Positions 48,809-61,400 of a stretch of DNA of 64,000 nucleotides are shown here, piece by piece (positions within the stretch are counted from its first letter, which is position 1; every line of letters starts with the position of its first letter). Made by a program: the position numbers and the translations under genes. Origin of the DNA: Galaxea fascicularis (Eukaryota; Cnidaria; Anthozoa; Scleractinia; Euphylliidae). The notes below the pieces were generated by a model. The model was not told the DNA's origin. It made no database searches and saw only the letters and a program-made list of their open reading frames with translations. Location: assembly GCA_948470475.1 (NCBI GenBank), contig OX419346.1, positions 20,131,417 through 20,195,416 on the forward strand, written 5' to 3'.

Positions 48809-51800
48809 CTATCTCATTTTTATTAGAACTTTCCCTGTTGATTTCCTCTGCATTACAAACTTGAAAGCTTCATTTGCCTGAAAGAAGAAAAAACATTGAA
48901 CAAACCTAAGCGCACTTGAGCTTTGTTTTCACCACTGTAACATCACTTGGGTGTTGTGTGGCTCTCGAACTTCAATAATGTTCAATGAGTGAAATATCAC
49001 ATTTTTGTTAAAACAGGTCCTTAAAATGAAAATGTTTGATCTCAATGTGCAAACACTTTATGGTGCTCAAAACCCTTAACATACACTGGATACCATGTGT
49101 CATTCACCTCACTTAACAGTGAGGTACTTATAGTTATTATTAGTCATCTCTCAGTAATACCCATTCACAAACAACCCTATACCCTTAACATTAACCCAAA
49201 TACTAACAACAAACCTAATTACAGGGTTCGCACGTGCCTTGAAAGTCCTTGGCCCGGTTGTTCGAAAGCTGATTAACGCTAATCCAAGATTAAAAATAAA
49301 TCAAGGAGGTTATTTCTCTATCCCCAAAACGTTGTTCAATGCTGATATTCTGCAAAAGTTTAGATTAGGGGAGGTCAATCCTGAGAAACAAAAAGCAGTG
49401 GAAAAAACTTTCATCCAATAGTTAAAACCTGCAACCAAAGTTTACGCTAATCCTGGATTAGGTTAATCGGCTTTTGAACAACTGGGCCCTTGAATTTAAA
49501 AATAAAAATTCAAGGCCTTAAAAGTCCTTGAAAATTGCAGTCGGTCCTGGAAAGTCCTTGAAATTTGTAGCCAATTTTACTCAACAAAGCTTCACAAGTG
49601 TCTGAGACGAAAAGTGGCGTACTCCCTACTTGGAGCATCTGATGTGGCATTATATTGGCTTGATTTTGCCCCTCTTGGAGTCCTTGAAAGGCCTTGAAAA
49701 GTTCTTGAATTTTTGGTTGAAAAAGTGTATGAACCCTGTAATTATTATTATAACCATAACCTCAACTGTAGACCTACAATGTAATTCCAGCCATTACCCT
49801 GACCATACACCAAACCGTTTCATTTGGTTATTGCATATCATGAAGTCCTAACCCAGAATGCACATTACAACTTGTACTAAAATGTATGCACCTGATTTAA
49901 ATCGAACTCCCCAGAGATGTGAGGTCCTTTAAGTTGACCCTGTTCCAATAGTTCCAGTGATTTATCAACTGATTCTTTTAGCAACATGGGATTGTGCTTC
50001 ATGTGGGCACCCTGAAAGATACACTAAACAATTAGTTTCAAAACAAATTTATGAGGATAAAGTATTGACATCAGTCGCAATTTGGACTTGTTGAATACTT
50101 CACAAATGTGAACAGTTTGAAACCAAACATACACCTCTGAGGATTGTAGCAATGACAGAGGACCATTAGCACAACAATCTGAAAGATTCCATGGAAGCTA
50201 TAAACATTTGGCAGGTATAGAAAGAAAGGCAAGTGATCGGTAATTACCAATCTAATTTGCCAGCCAAAAATGAAATAAACCTGTAAAATTTCACAAGAAT
50301 AAACTAAAAAGAAAGTATAGTATACTTAAAAAGCTTCTCCATTGCCAAACACTGCAGGAATGTGCATGGAACAGTCCCTCAGGGCCTGCTGAGTTGTTTC
50401 AAGGTGCTCAAGGAATGTGTAAACAAATTTTACTGTTTAGTGCATGAAATGCTTTTTATAAAAAACTTTAAGCCAAATCTGAACGTGCAATGAGACTCTG
50501 TTCATGTGAAAGTATTTGTGTAACTTTCGCACCCTGTTATGTCAATTTTCACGCCAAGATCACTATAAATGCTGTAATTTGCATGATCTGTTACATAGTT
50601 CCTTGACAGTGGATTCATGATCACTCTGAAGCTTTGGTTTGTTGATACTTACCCAAAACAAACCAGCTGTGAAGACAAAAAAAAAAGATTTAATTAAGGA
50701 CATGCAACTTATTAGGAGATTTGACATCTGAAAGTCTATCAAATTCACACTTTACCTGCAGAGGAGTTTTTCACCAATAGAATGTTTGCTGGAATCTACA
50801 AAACAAAATTGAAGTGCATCAAACTAAGTCTATCTATAATATTCGAATTTCTAGAGCTTCTTTTTGCAGGAACGAAAGTTATATCATAAGCCTTTGTACC
50901 TGTGGTATTTCCCCTGAAGCAAACCCAACTGGAAGAATAACTCCACCCCATGCAATACTAGAAAAAAAAAATCCATGATAAGTTGGAGCTCTTTTCAACC
51001 GAAAATACCTGGGGGGCCATAGGTTATGGATTATGGAGAAGGAAAATTATGCAGTGAAGCTGTGGCCACAAGGCACAATTCTATTTTGGTTTTTCAGGGA
51101 TATTTATTTTTTCAACAGGTGTCTGGGTAACCAAATACAACTTACAATCAATCTACATTGCATCTCAAACCAGAGCATTTAGTTGTCATCCTTTGTCAGG
51201 ATGATTTTGTGACACATACACCAACCTCACAAATATTACAAATTAGCCACTGTTTCCCCAAACCTTGTATTTTTTGGGTGATTTTCTTTTGTTCTGCCAT
51301 AATGCCACTCTGGATTTTAGGATTACTGCTAGTAATTTTTAAAGTTTGAATGGACTTCTGAAACCTAAATGTCAGTTTGACCATACAAAGCTTTGAATAT
51401 TTTTTTAATTATGTGTTTGATTTTTTATTCACATGATGCATGTTTTTCAGAACAATTTCCAGAGATATCTTCAACACTCCATTCAAATGCCAGACAATAC
51501 AAAGAGGAATTTGAATGTTCATATCATTATAGGAAACACTGGCCATGTGTGACATACCAGTAGATTGACTGCAATGGAAAGGTAGTCATGTCCCAACAAT
51601 TCCTTGTTTTGAGGATGTCTAGCAAAATAACATTCATAGCACAGAAGTATTGCTTAGCACCACCAACAACTGAAGTCACCTTTTCAAACACTCTGCAAAA
51701 ACCTTTCCCCCAACAGCTTCCATTATCACATTAGCTCCTTTTCCTCCTGTAAATTCTTTAACCTGAAATACCAGTAAATAAAATACTTAGTTCAAGAAGG

Positions 51801-54800
51801 TATCCATACTCCAATCTCCCCCCCCCCACCCCCCCTCCCCCCCAATGGTAATTCCAAGGGGAGTGAGTGGCAAAAGTGCAAGTTTTAATAGAAATGTATG
51901 GAGCTAACTTGGAATTTCTGGAGGGGTGGGTGGGGGGAAGTACCAACCAAAACATTCTTCCATAAGGTGGGGGGGAGGGGGGGGGGACACTGACATTTTC
52001 TGGAACCACACAATATCCAGTCAAGGTTAAAATTCAAATTCACTGGAATAATATGTTGACTATAAATGTACAAATATGCAAACATTAGCAAACATTGGCA
52101 TATGTTTCCGTAGAAATTAATTTGAAGATACCAATAGAATAATCTCACCAACCTTGTCTTTTATGCTGTCATTATTGTAGTCAATGGTGATGGATGCACC
52201 CATCTTCTTAACAACATCTAACTTGTCCTTACTGGCAGCTCCAATAACCTTAAATCAAAACAAATAAAGGTGGCATGTGTATGGATTCTACAAACTAAAG
52301 AAAAACCACCCGATGTCACCACCTCTCATAAGTGACCTCCACAGGGGAGGTACTTGGGATTTCAAGTGACAGGGATGATCAAAGGATTTTTTTGGGTTTG
52401 AAATTTTCAATTCTGGGGTTTTTTTGGGTACGAAAATTTGGGAAGTATTTTTTTGGGTAGCTTGATTTGAGTAGGGATTTTTTTTTTGGGTATTAAAAAT
52501 GAATCGGTAGTGCCCTGGCATAGTTCTGTGAATAAAGTACAAACAAACGTGTTTGATCCAGGGATTTTTTTTGGTCTTGACTTTTGGCTCCATTTGATCA
52601 TCCTCGTCACTTGAAATCCCGAGTACCCCCTCTACCCCCCCTGGGATGACCTTTTCTCCAAAATAGCACACTTTTCTCAGTCAAATAAGTGTATTGAAAC
52701 CTCCATGACCAACCTGAGCCACAACTTGTAATAATCATTTTAAGCTGTACAATATGAAATTTTCCACTTCTTTTAACTGATCATTAAAAGCAAATGAGCA
52801 CTTTTTTATTTTATCTCTTCCTGACATTCATGGAATTTGACAAAATAAAGTCAACCCTTTCACTGATGATGTCCTGTTCTTTAAAAAATCTCCTTACTAG
52901 TGATATTATAAAAAAAAGGGGATAGTTTGGGGATAATATTCACACTGGTCAAATGTGTACATCTACACACCTTTGCTCCAAGAGCGTTTGCTGCGATATC
53001 AACAGTGGCTAAACCAAGTGCACCAGCAGCAGCTGTTACCAATACTGTCTGACTGAAAAACAAACCAAAAAACATTTTAACCTTGGTTGATTCTCAAATC
53101 CCATCAGCCAACATCAACTCAACCCTGAGATATAATTATGCTAGGGTGGACCAGAGCCACATTTCTCACTCTTTGCAAACAGTTCCACTTTAAGTGCGAA
53201 GAGCTCTGAAGGAGACAAGGCCAGCGACTTAACTTCAATGTTCAAGGAAGATGTTAAATTGAGCACACAGTAAGCATGATCTAATACCGATTATTTTAAG
53301 ACTCCATCTGGTTTGTGGTGGTGTCTGGGATTGAACAACTTTATTCTTAGCAGTTTGTGCTCTCACAAACTTAAGGGAAACTTCAGCTCTGATGAAATAC
53401 CAACCAAAAACTGATCTCATGCTGAGAAAGAAGCTCTTTCACAAACTTTGCTTAAAATAGTTTTGCCTACAAGCATCCTACAATAAATTTTTGCCTCACC
53501 CCTGCTGTGTGTTGGCTTTGTTTGTGAGTCCAACATAGGCTGTGCCATATGACACAGCTAAAGCAGCGGCTTGAGAAAATGTAACACTGGATGGAATCTT
53601 CCACAGACCCTGTAAGTAACAGACATTTGTGTTTAAAAACAATCCATAGTCACTGCTGAGAGTAATCATCTGCAAAAGTGAAAGTAAGAATAAAATGATA
53701 TTTTCACCAGGTGTTGAGACTTTGCCTTAACAAAGAAATCAAGACACTGAAACAGCTTTGTACCAAAATTTGAGACTGCGCACAAGAACCATGAAAGTTG
53801 CAAAAATTTTGTTCAAAGACCATGTTTGTCAATCCTAGCAAACCGTATTTTCTTATTGAAAAGAAAGTTACTTATTTAAAAAAAATACAAGCCAGAGATA
53901 AGTGGAGATACAATGTACCGGTATATTGTTTAGCAACTGACCAACTCACATTTTGTTCAACAATACATTCTTCAGCAAATCCACCTAGATTTGTAAATCC
54001 AAACACCCTGTCACCCTGGTAATTGATTAAAAAAAGTAGATAAAACAGTGAAATAAGAAAACAGTTAGGTAAGTCAAATTGCTTCTAATCCCCTCTCTTT
54101 TTATTGGACACTGAGATGAGCAAAATTCTTGTTAATGCCATCAAAAAGAATGGGAATTTGAAACAATTTTTACTTAATTATTTTTTTATTCATTGGCTCT
54201 ATTATAATTTAATATGTATATCCTTACTGCACAAGTAATGTGAGCCATATATAAGCCATGTGATGTCAAACATCAAGCATGCATGTCTTGGAGGAAATAG
54301 AGACAAATTATAGTGCTAGCATAGCATCAAAAACAAAAACCCAGGAAAAAATGATCCGTTAGACCAAATTAAGACCATACAAGTGAAAAAAAAAAGACCC
54401 CCAATTTTGAAAAAAAAAACAACCCAGGTCTTTGTTTTCAAGTATTGAATTGGGCTCTTCGGTGCTGGGCTTTCAGCTCTTCTGATCAACGGTAGTTATA
54501 TTATCTAAATGCATCTGCAAGAGGTCTGAAAGAACTATAGGGGACTGCGGAAAGATTTGGGCGCAAACATCAATAACTAAAAACAGTGAGTCATTAAAAT
54601 GTAAATCTCTCATTCGCTTTAAAATAATATTATTATAGTTTTAATATTAGAAATAATATTTTTGTTTGTGATCTTAATAGGAAGAACAAAAGAGAGATGT
54701 TCTAATATACCCATAGATTCTCTAATAAATTCCCTTGAAGATCACACCCAACTTTATCAAAAACATCACCTTGGACAGTAGTTTGACCCCATCTCCAGTT

Positions 54801-56956
54801 TCAATCACTTCTCCAGCAATTTCACTTCCTGTTTACATATAAACAGAACATAAGCTGTACGTTTGAATAGATGGAGAGGTATCAGTTATTAACGAGTACA
54901 AAATTAATGGTGTGGCCAAATGTCTTGACTTAGATAATAACAGTATGATATCAATATTTATTGAGTGTTTGTAAAACCAAAAGCAAAGCAATTACTCAGA
55001 CTAATCACAAGAGAGGCAGACATCAGCTCGATCTGTCAGTGAACCAATCAGAATTGAAGTAATTACAAGCAACCAGCACCAATTGCGGGAAAATGCACAC
55101 TTGCAACTTGTGATGGGTTTTGGTTTTGCTTATATCATAGGCTGAGAGAGTGGTGCAAGTTTTGTCAACCAATCACAGAGCAAAATAAACCAAATTACTT
55201 TCAACACTCAACTGAAAACTTATCTAAATTTATTATTTATTGTCCACAAATTTACATTAAAACCATGATCAATTATATAAAAAATAGTCTCCATTTGGTG
55301 CAAAAATATGCTTGGATATTTGTCAGCAAACATTATCCCTTCCAAGAAGTGAACGGTTTTCCTTGAGCTTCTCAGAACAGATAATGTCAAGGGACAAATA
55401 ACCAGGCACATTTTTAAAGCCAAATGGAGACTATTGTGTTTATTATCATTCAAATATTTTTTGCAGCGTACATTTGGGGAATATCACCAGATATTCCCCA
55501 GTTTTAGTTGGAGAATATTCAGTCATGTGATGTGTTTTAAGACCAATCATGTGCGAGTGAATATCTTTGATGGATTATAATAATCAATATCATCACCTGG
55601 AACAAAAGGTAACTGTGGTTTGTCCTGATATTTTCCAAGACACATAAGTATGTCAGCAAAGTTTATACCACATCTATGGATAGCAATTCTGACCTAAACA
55701 TTATAATTCAAACCAGTTAGCTTGCATGGCATGGGTACAGGGCACAGACAAAGAAAAGTGTGAAGCAAAAGGAGGTGTGCAGTTTGGCCGATCTCGAAAT
55801 CTCTGAAGCATTTTTGATGGGACTCAAAGTCTCGTTTTTGGGTGATATTTATGTCTCGGAGTCTCAATTTTTTTTTTCTGATGGGTCAGTTTGCTCTTCA
55901 AAAGCTGAATTTTTCAGAGTTCATGGGTACAGTTTATCAAACTGAGCAAGTAGATTAAGATGGTAAAACAAAACAAAGCAGTAACACCTGTCATGGGTGT
56001 TTCTAGTAAGTGTTACGGCTGTAGAAGTGCCTCGATCTGTAGATACGTTCAGCCATGTACTTCAATGTTACAGTTGAAAATAGCACAGCAATGGCTGTTC
56101 AAAGTTCTATTGAGAACCCTGGGAAAGTGTACACGGCTTTCCTTCTCCCCTACAACTCTGCACTAAGAGAGCACTCAAAATGAAGCCAAACCAAAGCACA
56201 GGTGTCTTAATCTCAGTCAATTGAAAACTGTTCAAATATCCATTCACATTAATTAATTCATTCTTTCTATCCAAATCCCAAGTTAAATTTTCAAACCAGT
56301 TTCAATTTTTTTGTTTTATTGTCCCCGAGGATTGTTAATAATAAGTTTGACTGCATTTTGATTCTGATCCCACCTCACAGCCCTCTCAGAGCTTGAAAAA
56401 CTACTGATTTTAATTATAATCTCACACTCCCATGGAATTTTGACAAAATATCTGTGTGGAGGTATGAAAAATGTCTTGAACTACAAAACGTTTGAAACAC
56501 AGCTAAGGTCTGGGAGTCAGAATAAGGTCTAGGAGTCAGAGGGGGAATCCCCTCTCAGGCGTTCACCTGTTTTGCACCATAACCATGCAAAACATGTAAA
56601 CAGCGATAGTTAACGTTCACCTAAAGGGACTGATAGCTTGTATAACATTGGAAAAAGCATTTGTATCGTGAAAAGCAGAGCACGGCACTAAGATCAGACA
56701 CAGGCTTACACAACCGTTACATCTGCATTATCTAATTACTCTCTTGAACAAGTCTCACCTGAGATGCACCAAGTTTCTCAGCTGAAGGAACTTCCTCGAC
56801 CACCAAGGGATTCCCAAGCTCTTTGCACAACGCAGCGCGATACATTCTTGGTTTAGCTATGGAGGAGCAAGGAGCAAGAAATTCTCGGCTTCTCGCAGAG
56901 ACTGTTCGTGCAAACGGACGTAAAAGTCTTTCTGGCACTGTCCGAAAGGCTGCCAT
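48809..56956 (-). CDS. Quinone oxidoreductase-like protein (MDR superfamily, QOL2-like), probably mitochondrial
   Basis: An NADPH-dependent zeta-crystallin-type medium-chain reductase; the substrate cannot be told from sequence. Exons in reading order are 56956-56759, 55693-55597, 54828-54770, 54015-53950, 53609-53500, 53052-52971, 52248-52153, 51762-51680, 50957-50900, 50795-50756, 50666-50653 (14 nt), 50011-49892 and 48877-48809. They total 1092 nt (363 aa plus stop), with all phases consistent. The N-terminus is Arg-rich without early acidic clusters (MAAFRTVPERLLRPFARTVS), like a mitochondrial presequence, and the conserved protein starts at MYRAALCKELGNPLVVEEVP. The GroES-like half contains INFADILMCLGKYQDKPQLP and a GSEIAGEV block. 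The Rossmann motif VLVTAAAGALGLATVDIA is at about 181-197, followed by VIGAASKDKL, which suggests NADP(H). The usual zinc-ligand cysteines are absent, as expected for quinone-reductase-type members. Confidence 0.92.
49222..49738. mobile_element. CAGGGTT-ended non-autonomous DNA element, interrupted by a second element
   Basis: Ends are CAGGGTTCGCAC at 49222 and GAACCCTG ending at 49738, flanked by TAATTA on both sides (49216-49221 and 49739-49744). The interior repeats ccttgaaagtccttga-type words. CAGGG ends resemble hAT elements, although a 6-bp duplication is shorter than the usual 8, so the class is uncertain. A 238-bp MITE sits inside it. It lies in the intron before the last oxidoreductase exon. 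Confidence 0.7.
49251..49488. mobile_element. 238-bp MITE nested in the CAGGGTT element
   Basis: Terminal inverted repeats GGCCCGGTTGTTCGAAAGC and, at the other end, the near-mirror ggcttttgaacaactgggcc, followed inward by gattaacgctaatcc and its mirror. It is flanked by CTT at 49248-49250 and 49489-49491, splitting the host word ccttgg/cttgaa. Nesting shows it is the younger insertion. Confidence 0.8.
51815..51990. repeat. Inverted poly-C / poly-G tracts, G-quadruplex candidate
   Basis: C-runs at about 51818-51842 face G-runs at about 51921-51937 and 51969-51986. Between them, taattccaagggga faces cttggaatttctgg, so the whole is an inverted repeat, probably a MITE with C-rich ends. It lies in the oxidoreductase intron between coding exons 7 and 8. 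Homopolymer lengths may include sequencing error. Confidence 0.65.
52344..52641. mobile_element. MITE-like element with T-rich interior
   Basis: Inverted ends are ggaggtacttgggatttcaa (and gtgacagggatgatcaaa) at the left and tttgatcatcctcgtcac / ttgaaatcccgagtaccccc at the right. The interior has several ttttttgggt runs. It lies in the oxidoreductase intron between coding exons 6 and 7. The 127-residue minus-strand frame through it is not a gene. Confidence 0.75.
55041..55204. repeat. Dispersed repeat, copy 2 of 3
   Basis: Begins gaaccaatcagaattg and contains gcgggaaaatgcac, tggtgcaagttttgtc and accaatcacagagcaaaata, matching the copies at 42519 and 62669 in order and orientation. It lies in the oxidoreductase intron between coding exons 2 and 3. 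Confidence 0.65.
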
Positions 56957-57170
56957 GTTGGAGTGAAGTGTAAGGGGCCCAGTCTCTCACTGCTGATTTT
57001 CTGTAAGGGAGAAAAAGACGACGCCTGAGAAGAGAAGAGAAGAGAAAGAAGGGAAGGGAAAAAAAAGAGAAAAGAATATTAAAAGTTGTTTGTTTGTTTG
57101 CTTGTTTTTTTCTTTACGTAAATCGTCACTCACAGTTGTTGTTGTCGCAAGTAACCAAGCAGTCTAAAGG

Positions 57171-57430
57171 GCGATTTGTACGGTACGATTTATCGTGCGT
57201 CTTGGGGTATGTATATGCGACACAACGTAGAACAAAGTTGTGCCGTGTGAATGATGCTACAACTTCTTTACCACAGACGCAAGCAGCCTAAAATTCGTCA
57301 TACGACAGTCATAGGTATAGGTCTAGGTAATATTGAATGACAAGTGTCGTATACGATTTTTTGCATGGCGAGCAGCGCGCGATACAGAGGTTGCATTCGT
57401 CGTAAGCAAAAATCGTACCGTCTAAATCGC
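57171..57430. mobile_element. 260-bp MITE-like element
   Basis: Inverted ends are gcgatttgtacggtacgatt at the left and aatcgtaccgtctaaatcgc at the right. The interior carries several tcgt/acga words. The target duplication is unclear. Confidence 0.7.
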
Positions 57431-57438
57431 ATGCGCAG

Positions 57439-57618
57439 TTAACCCTTTCAACCTCAATGCTTTAGAAAGCTGAGTGGTCACAAGAATTTAGCACAGTATC
57501 ACACAAGATGAATATGCTTGATATTTTAACAACTTCTCCCCACAACCTCTGTCAGAAAAGACAGTGTAGAGGCAACAAATGAGAATTGAGATTTTGATCT
57601 TGGCGCTTAAAGGGTTAA
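57439..57618. mobile_element. 180-bp MITE with TTAACCCTTT ends
   Basis: Starts ttaaccctttcaa and ends ttaaagggttaa, 8 bp after the previous element. TTAA at both extremes could be the target duplication of a piggyBac-like or similar family, or part of the inverted repeat. Confidence 0.65.
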
Positions 57619-58486
57619 GGAAGAAATTTTACATTTTTGTTAATCTTCTTACCGGTACAAGGATTTGATCACCCTCTCTGATGGGAGTGCCATCTTGACA
57701 TTAAAGCACGGGGCAAATGAACTGAAACTTTATTTAAAGCAGTTCATTGTTTTAGACAAGGAATTTAGTTACCAAAAGGACTGAACTCATGGGAATGAAA
57801 GAATCAGAACAACTAGACAAAAATATTGAGACGACTAAAACCACAGGCGTCCCAAGCTCATGTTTAGAAGGGAAGAACAGTGGTGGCATGATAAAAAGCT
57901 CAAAACAGCGAAAATAACGAAAAAGCACAACGGAAACACAAGAGGTAAGTTTGTTTTAATCATCTTACTTAAAAAACGTGGTATTTCAAAGTCTTATGCG
58001 TTGTAAATCAACGATATTTTTTTCTCCATACGACGTCTTATAAAGCGCTCAATTTCTCAACGGTTATCGTGCAACCTGACACCGCGTAAGATGATAGGTC
58101 ACGTTCCAACTCGTACAGCCGTGACGCCTATATGAATAAATAGATAATTAATTCTTCGCTTTCTCTAAACATGAGCCTGGAACAGCTGTGCTAAAACCGA
58201 ACCGAAAAACCGGGCGGTAAAACAATCGGACGAATTAAATGATTCAAAGTTATAGCGACTGTACGCTCTTTCAAATTGGTAACAACAAAGCCGTGGGGTG
58301 GGCCGTGCGAGACAATTTGCCCTGGTCCTAGCTCCCTAACTATTTTCATTATCAAATTATAAGTCTCTTGCCTATTATGACGTCAAATTTTTCAAGATAA
58401 TGTGGCTCTAAGTAGCGCCCCATAGCAACAGAAGTATCGTTACTAATAACTAAGAACAGCAAACCCTGTGTTTGCGCTGCTCAAAG

Positions 58487-61400
58487 ATGGGTTGTGCACC
58501 GTCGACATCTTCTGATCTTAAAGGTAAATGGCTTCAGGGGTGTATAAAGGGGGTAGTTTCTAAAGAAACTGTGGTGCTCCGTCGGCGGGGAAGTAGTACA
58601 CAAAAATTTGGCATTATCAACAGATTATTGACCACCGTACAGGGATTCTTAAAGCTGACGTTTCGAGCGTTAGCCCTAATTCGTCATAGCGAATGGATTC
58701 GCTCTGACGAAGGGCTAACGCTCGAAACGTCAGCTTTTAGAATCCCTGTACGGTGATCAATTTACATTTATCAACTCTGTTGAGAAATACCAAATTTTCA
58801 GGAGTGTATAGATCGTTTTCACGTGACGTCATCACTTTCTAAAATCCAAAAGTAAAGAGCCACGAAAGTTTTTATCCTCATCAGGCTCAAGAGGCGGTAA
58901 ATTTATATCTGTCTACAATTTTACAGCTCAATAGTGTGCTTCGTTTGGAAACTAGGGCATTTTGAATTTCGGAGTTGTGGCGGTGCGTGACATAAGGCTA
59001 CGATCGAGTTTTTTGAAAAATATATATATCCTTATCTCATGATTTTGAGCCTTTTTAGAAGTTAAAACATTAGGAAAAGTGCTTATGCAAATACCTGTTT
59101 GTTCAGTACAGATGATAAGTCGCCTAGATAGCCAAAGTAAGTTCCAGATGTTGACACCATTTTCCTGCCGCCATATTGTTGCACAACAGATATGCACCAA
59201 CATGACGTTTCCATACAAGGCTCTGTAAATTTCTGCGACACATTTCGACGAATATCTGAAGTTTGATAAGGGGCAAAGGCCTAAAACTTGGAGAAGTGTC
59301 TTCTTCAGATATTGTCTATAACATCACAATTTCTTGACTTTTTCCACTGGATAGTTTTCTCTTTTATTTATTTGTTGCGTGACAGTGAAAACGATCTATA
59401 CTTTCGTGTTACTTGACTGAAGAGAAATTTTATTTCTGACGAATGAGCTTGCGAATTAGGCTAAAATTACTCTTCTGTTCTGGTTTTTTCTTGTCTGACC
59501 CCCTATATAAGCTTATTTGCACCATTATGTCTCACCGTGCAGTGTTTTTTGTCGCCAAGTAGAGACAAAATACAATTTTTCCTAAATAAATTAAGTAGCG
59601 CTCGATTCACACACCAAGCTGCGCCTAAAAACCTCGCGTGCATGGAAATTTAAGTACTTAGCTATTTGTAGAAGTTCAGGAAAGTGCTTGCTTTTATGCG
59701 CGTGCTCGACCTTGCGTTCGGACGTCAGAAAAGCTCTTAAAATGTTTTGTTTTATATAGGAAAGCAGCAAGAAGCAACTGACACCACAGATGGTTCAAAA
59801 ACGACGGATTCAAAGCCTGCAAAGGACCAATCACAAAAGGAAACTCCTCCAGAGAAAGGAAGGTAAAATAGAAAACTCCTAACTGTTCTTTCTATATTTG
59901 TTTATACTCTCTGGGAGAATTTAATTCAACATGTTTGGTACCTAGAGATCCTCTCCCTTGTCCCAACGACCTGAATAATAAATCGGGTAGTACTGTTGTG
60001 ATAAGAAAGTGGAAACTGGACGCTTATGTTCGGCCCGGAATTGCAGAACTGCACCACGTTTGAAACGGGCCTTCCGTTTGGATGCTCATAATTGCTGGGT
60101 TGTTTCAAATCAAGAAAGCTCGTGCACATCGTATGCATGTATACACATAAACGGTCTTATGCGCGAGCAATGTGCCAATCGGAATATGAGAGTAGGCTCC
60201 CTTTTCTGGCCCTGTCCAGAGTACATGTAATGAGTCTTCAAAGTTATCGTTTATGTTAGACCAGGAACGAACCAAAATATACTTGTCCCCAGAATACCTC
60301 TGTTTTACCTTCCCACAATAATGCTTTTTTCCGCGGTATTTTTGGAGCATGTTTAGGAAACATCCAACGAAAAGGTCCAGAACTGCGGCGGCGTTAAACA
60401 AAGTTTTCGTTTCCACCCGTCTGCGTAATTAAACATGTTTTGATAGGCTTCTTCTTTGGAAACTATTTAAATCAGCATTTATACCTCGTTATAGTGTAAA
60501 AGATAGTCAAAAACTCCGAAAATATACACTTTTTCAAACGTAAGGACGGGAACAAACTAACTACAACAGAGAGAGACGAATAAAGCCAAACAACAACTTG
60601 GCTCAAAAATATTTGCGTGCCTGTCATTGGTCATTCTCTGCTTCTGAAATTATAAAAAGAGGTGAAAAGTTAAGTTTTTGTCAAAAACTTCTGATTTTTC
60701 TCTCGAACATTCTAGCCCTCCAGCTTCAAACACAAACTTCCCAGACCTGTCGCAGCATAACAATTGGATGGCAAAGTGTCTGACGCGTGAAATTTACGAA
60801 GAGCTATGCAACAAGAAGACACCGAGCGGTTTCACGCTGGACATGGCAATTCAAACAGGTGTGGATAATCCAGGCCACCCATTCATTATGACCGTTGGAT
60901 GCGTGGCGGGTGACGAGGAGTCTTACGAAGTGTTTGCGGACTTTTTTGATCCAGTCATCGAGGCTCGCCACGGAGGATACAAGAAAACCGATCGCCATAA
61001 AACCGATTTAAATCCGGATAATTTGATTGGTGGACAGCTGGATGAAAAGTACGTGTTATCGTCACGCGTGCGCACTGGGCGAAGCATTAAGAATTTGTGC
61101 CTGCCGCCATTTTGCACGAGAGCCGAGCGCCGTAAGGTCGAAGCCCTCGTGACTCAGGCTTTAGACTCGTTAGATGGCGAGTTTAAGGGAAAGTATTACC
61201 CTTTGGCTAATATGACTGAAGAAGAACAAGAGCAGCTGATTGAAGATCACTTTTTGTTTGACAAGCCGGTGTCTCCACTCCTGCTTGCGTCTCGCATGGC
61301 ACGGGACTGGCCTGACGCCCGCGGGATCTGGCATAACGAGAAAAAGAACTTTCTTGTGTGGGTGAATGAGGAGGATCATACGCGTGTCATCTCGATGGAA

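Larger units (their letters stand above)
56957..58486. promoter_or_regulatory. Divergent intergenic region holding two gene promoters and two MITEs
   Basis: Lies between the divergent start codons of the oxidoreductase and the creatine kinase, so both promoters should be here. A purine-rich agaag/gaagg tract is at about 57026-57075. No TATA box could be assigned with confidence. Two MITEs occupy the centre and are listed separately. No further gene was recognised. Confidence 0.5.

Noticed and set aside
52288..52671. 127-residue Lys/Pro-rich minus-strand frame
   Set aside because: It is produced by the T-rich interior of a MITE-like element in an intron.
58472..58756. 94-residue frame starting upstream of the creatine kinase ATG
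   Set aside because: It uses another frame, reads through the exon 1 donor site and ends in the foldback repeat. MGCAPS starting at 58487 fits the family and the splice phase.
60678..60715. Using the ATG at 60678 as the start of the first creatine kinase domain
   Set aside because: This stretch is intronic. The AG at 60714-60715 is a good acceptor, and exons 1 and 2 join in phase with an acylated N-terminus.
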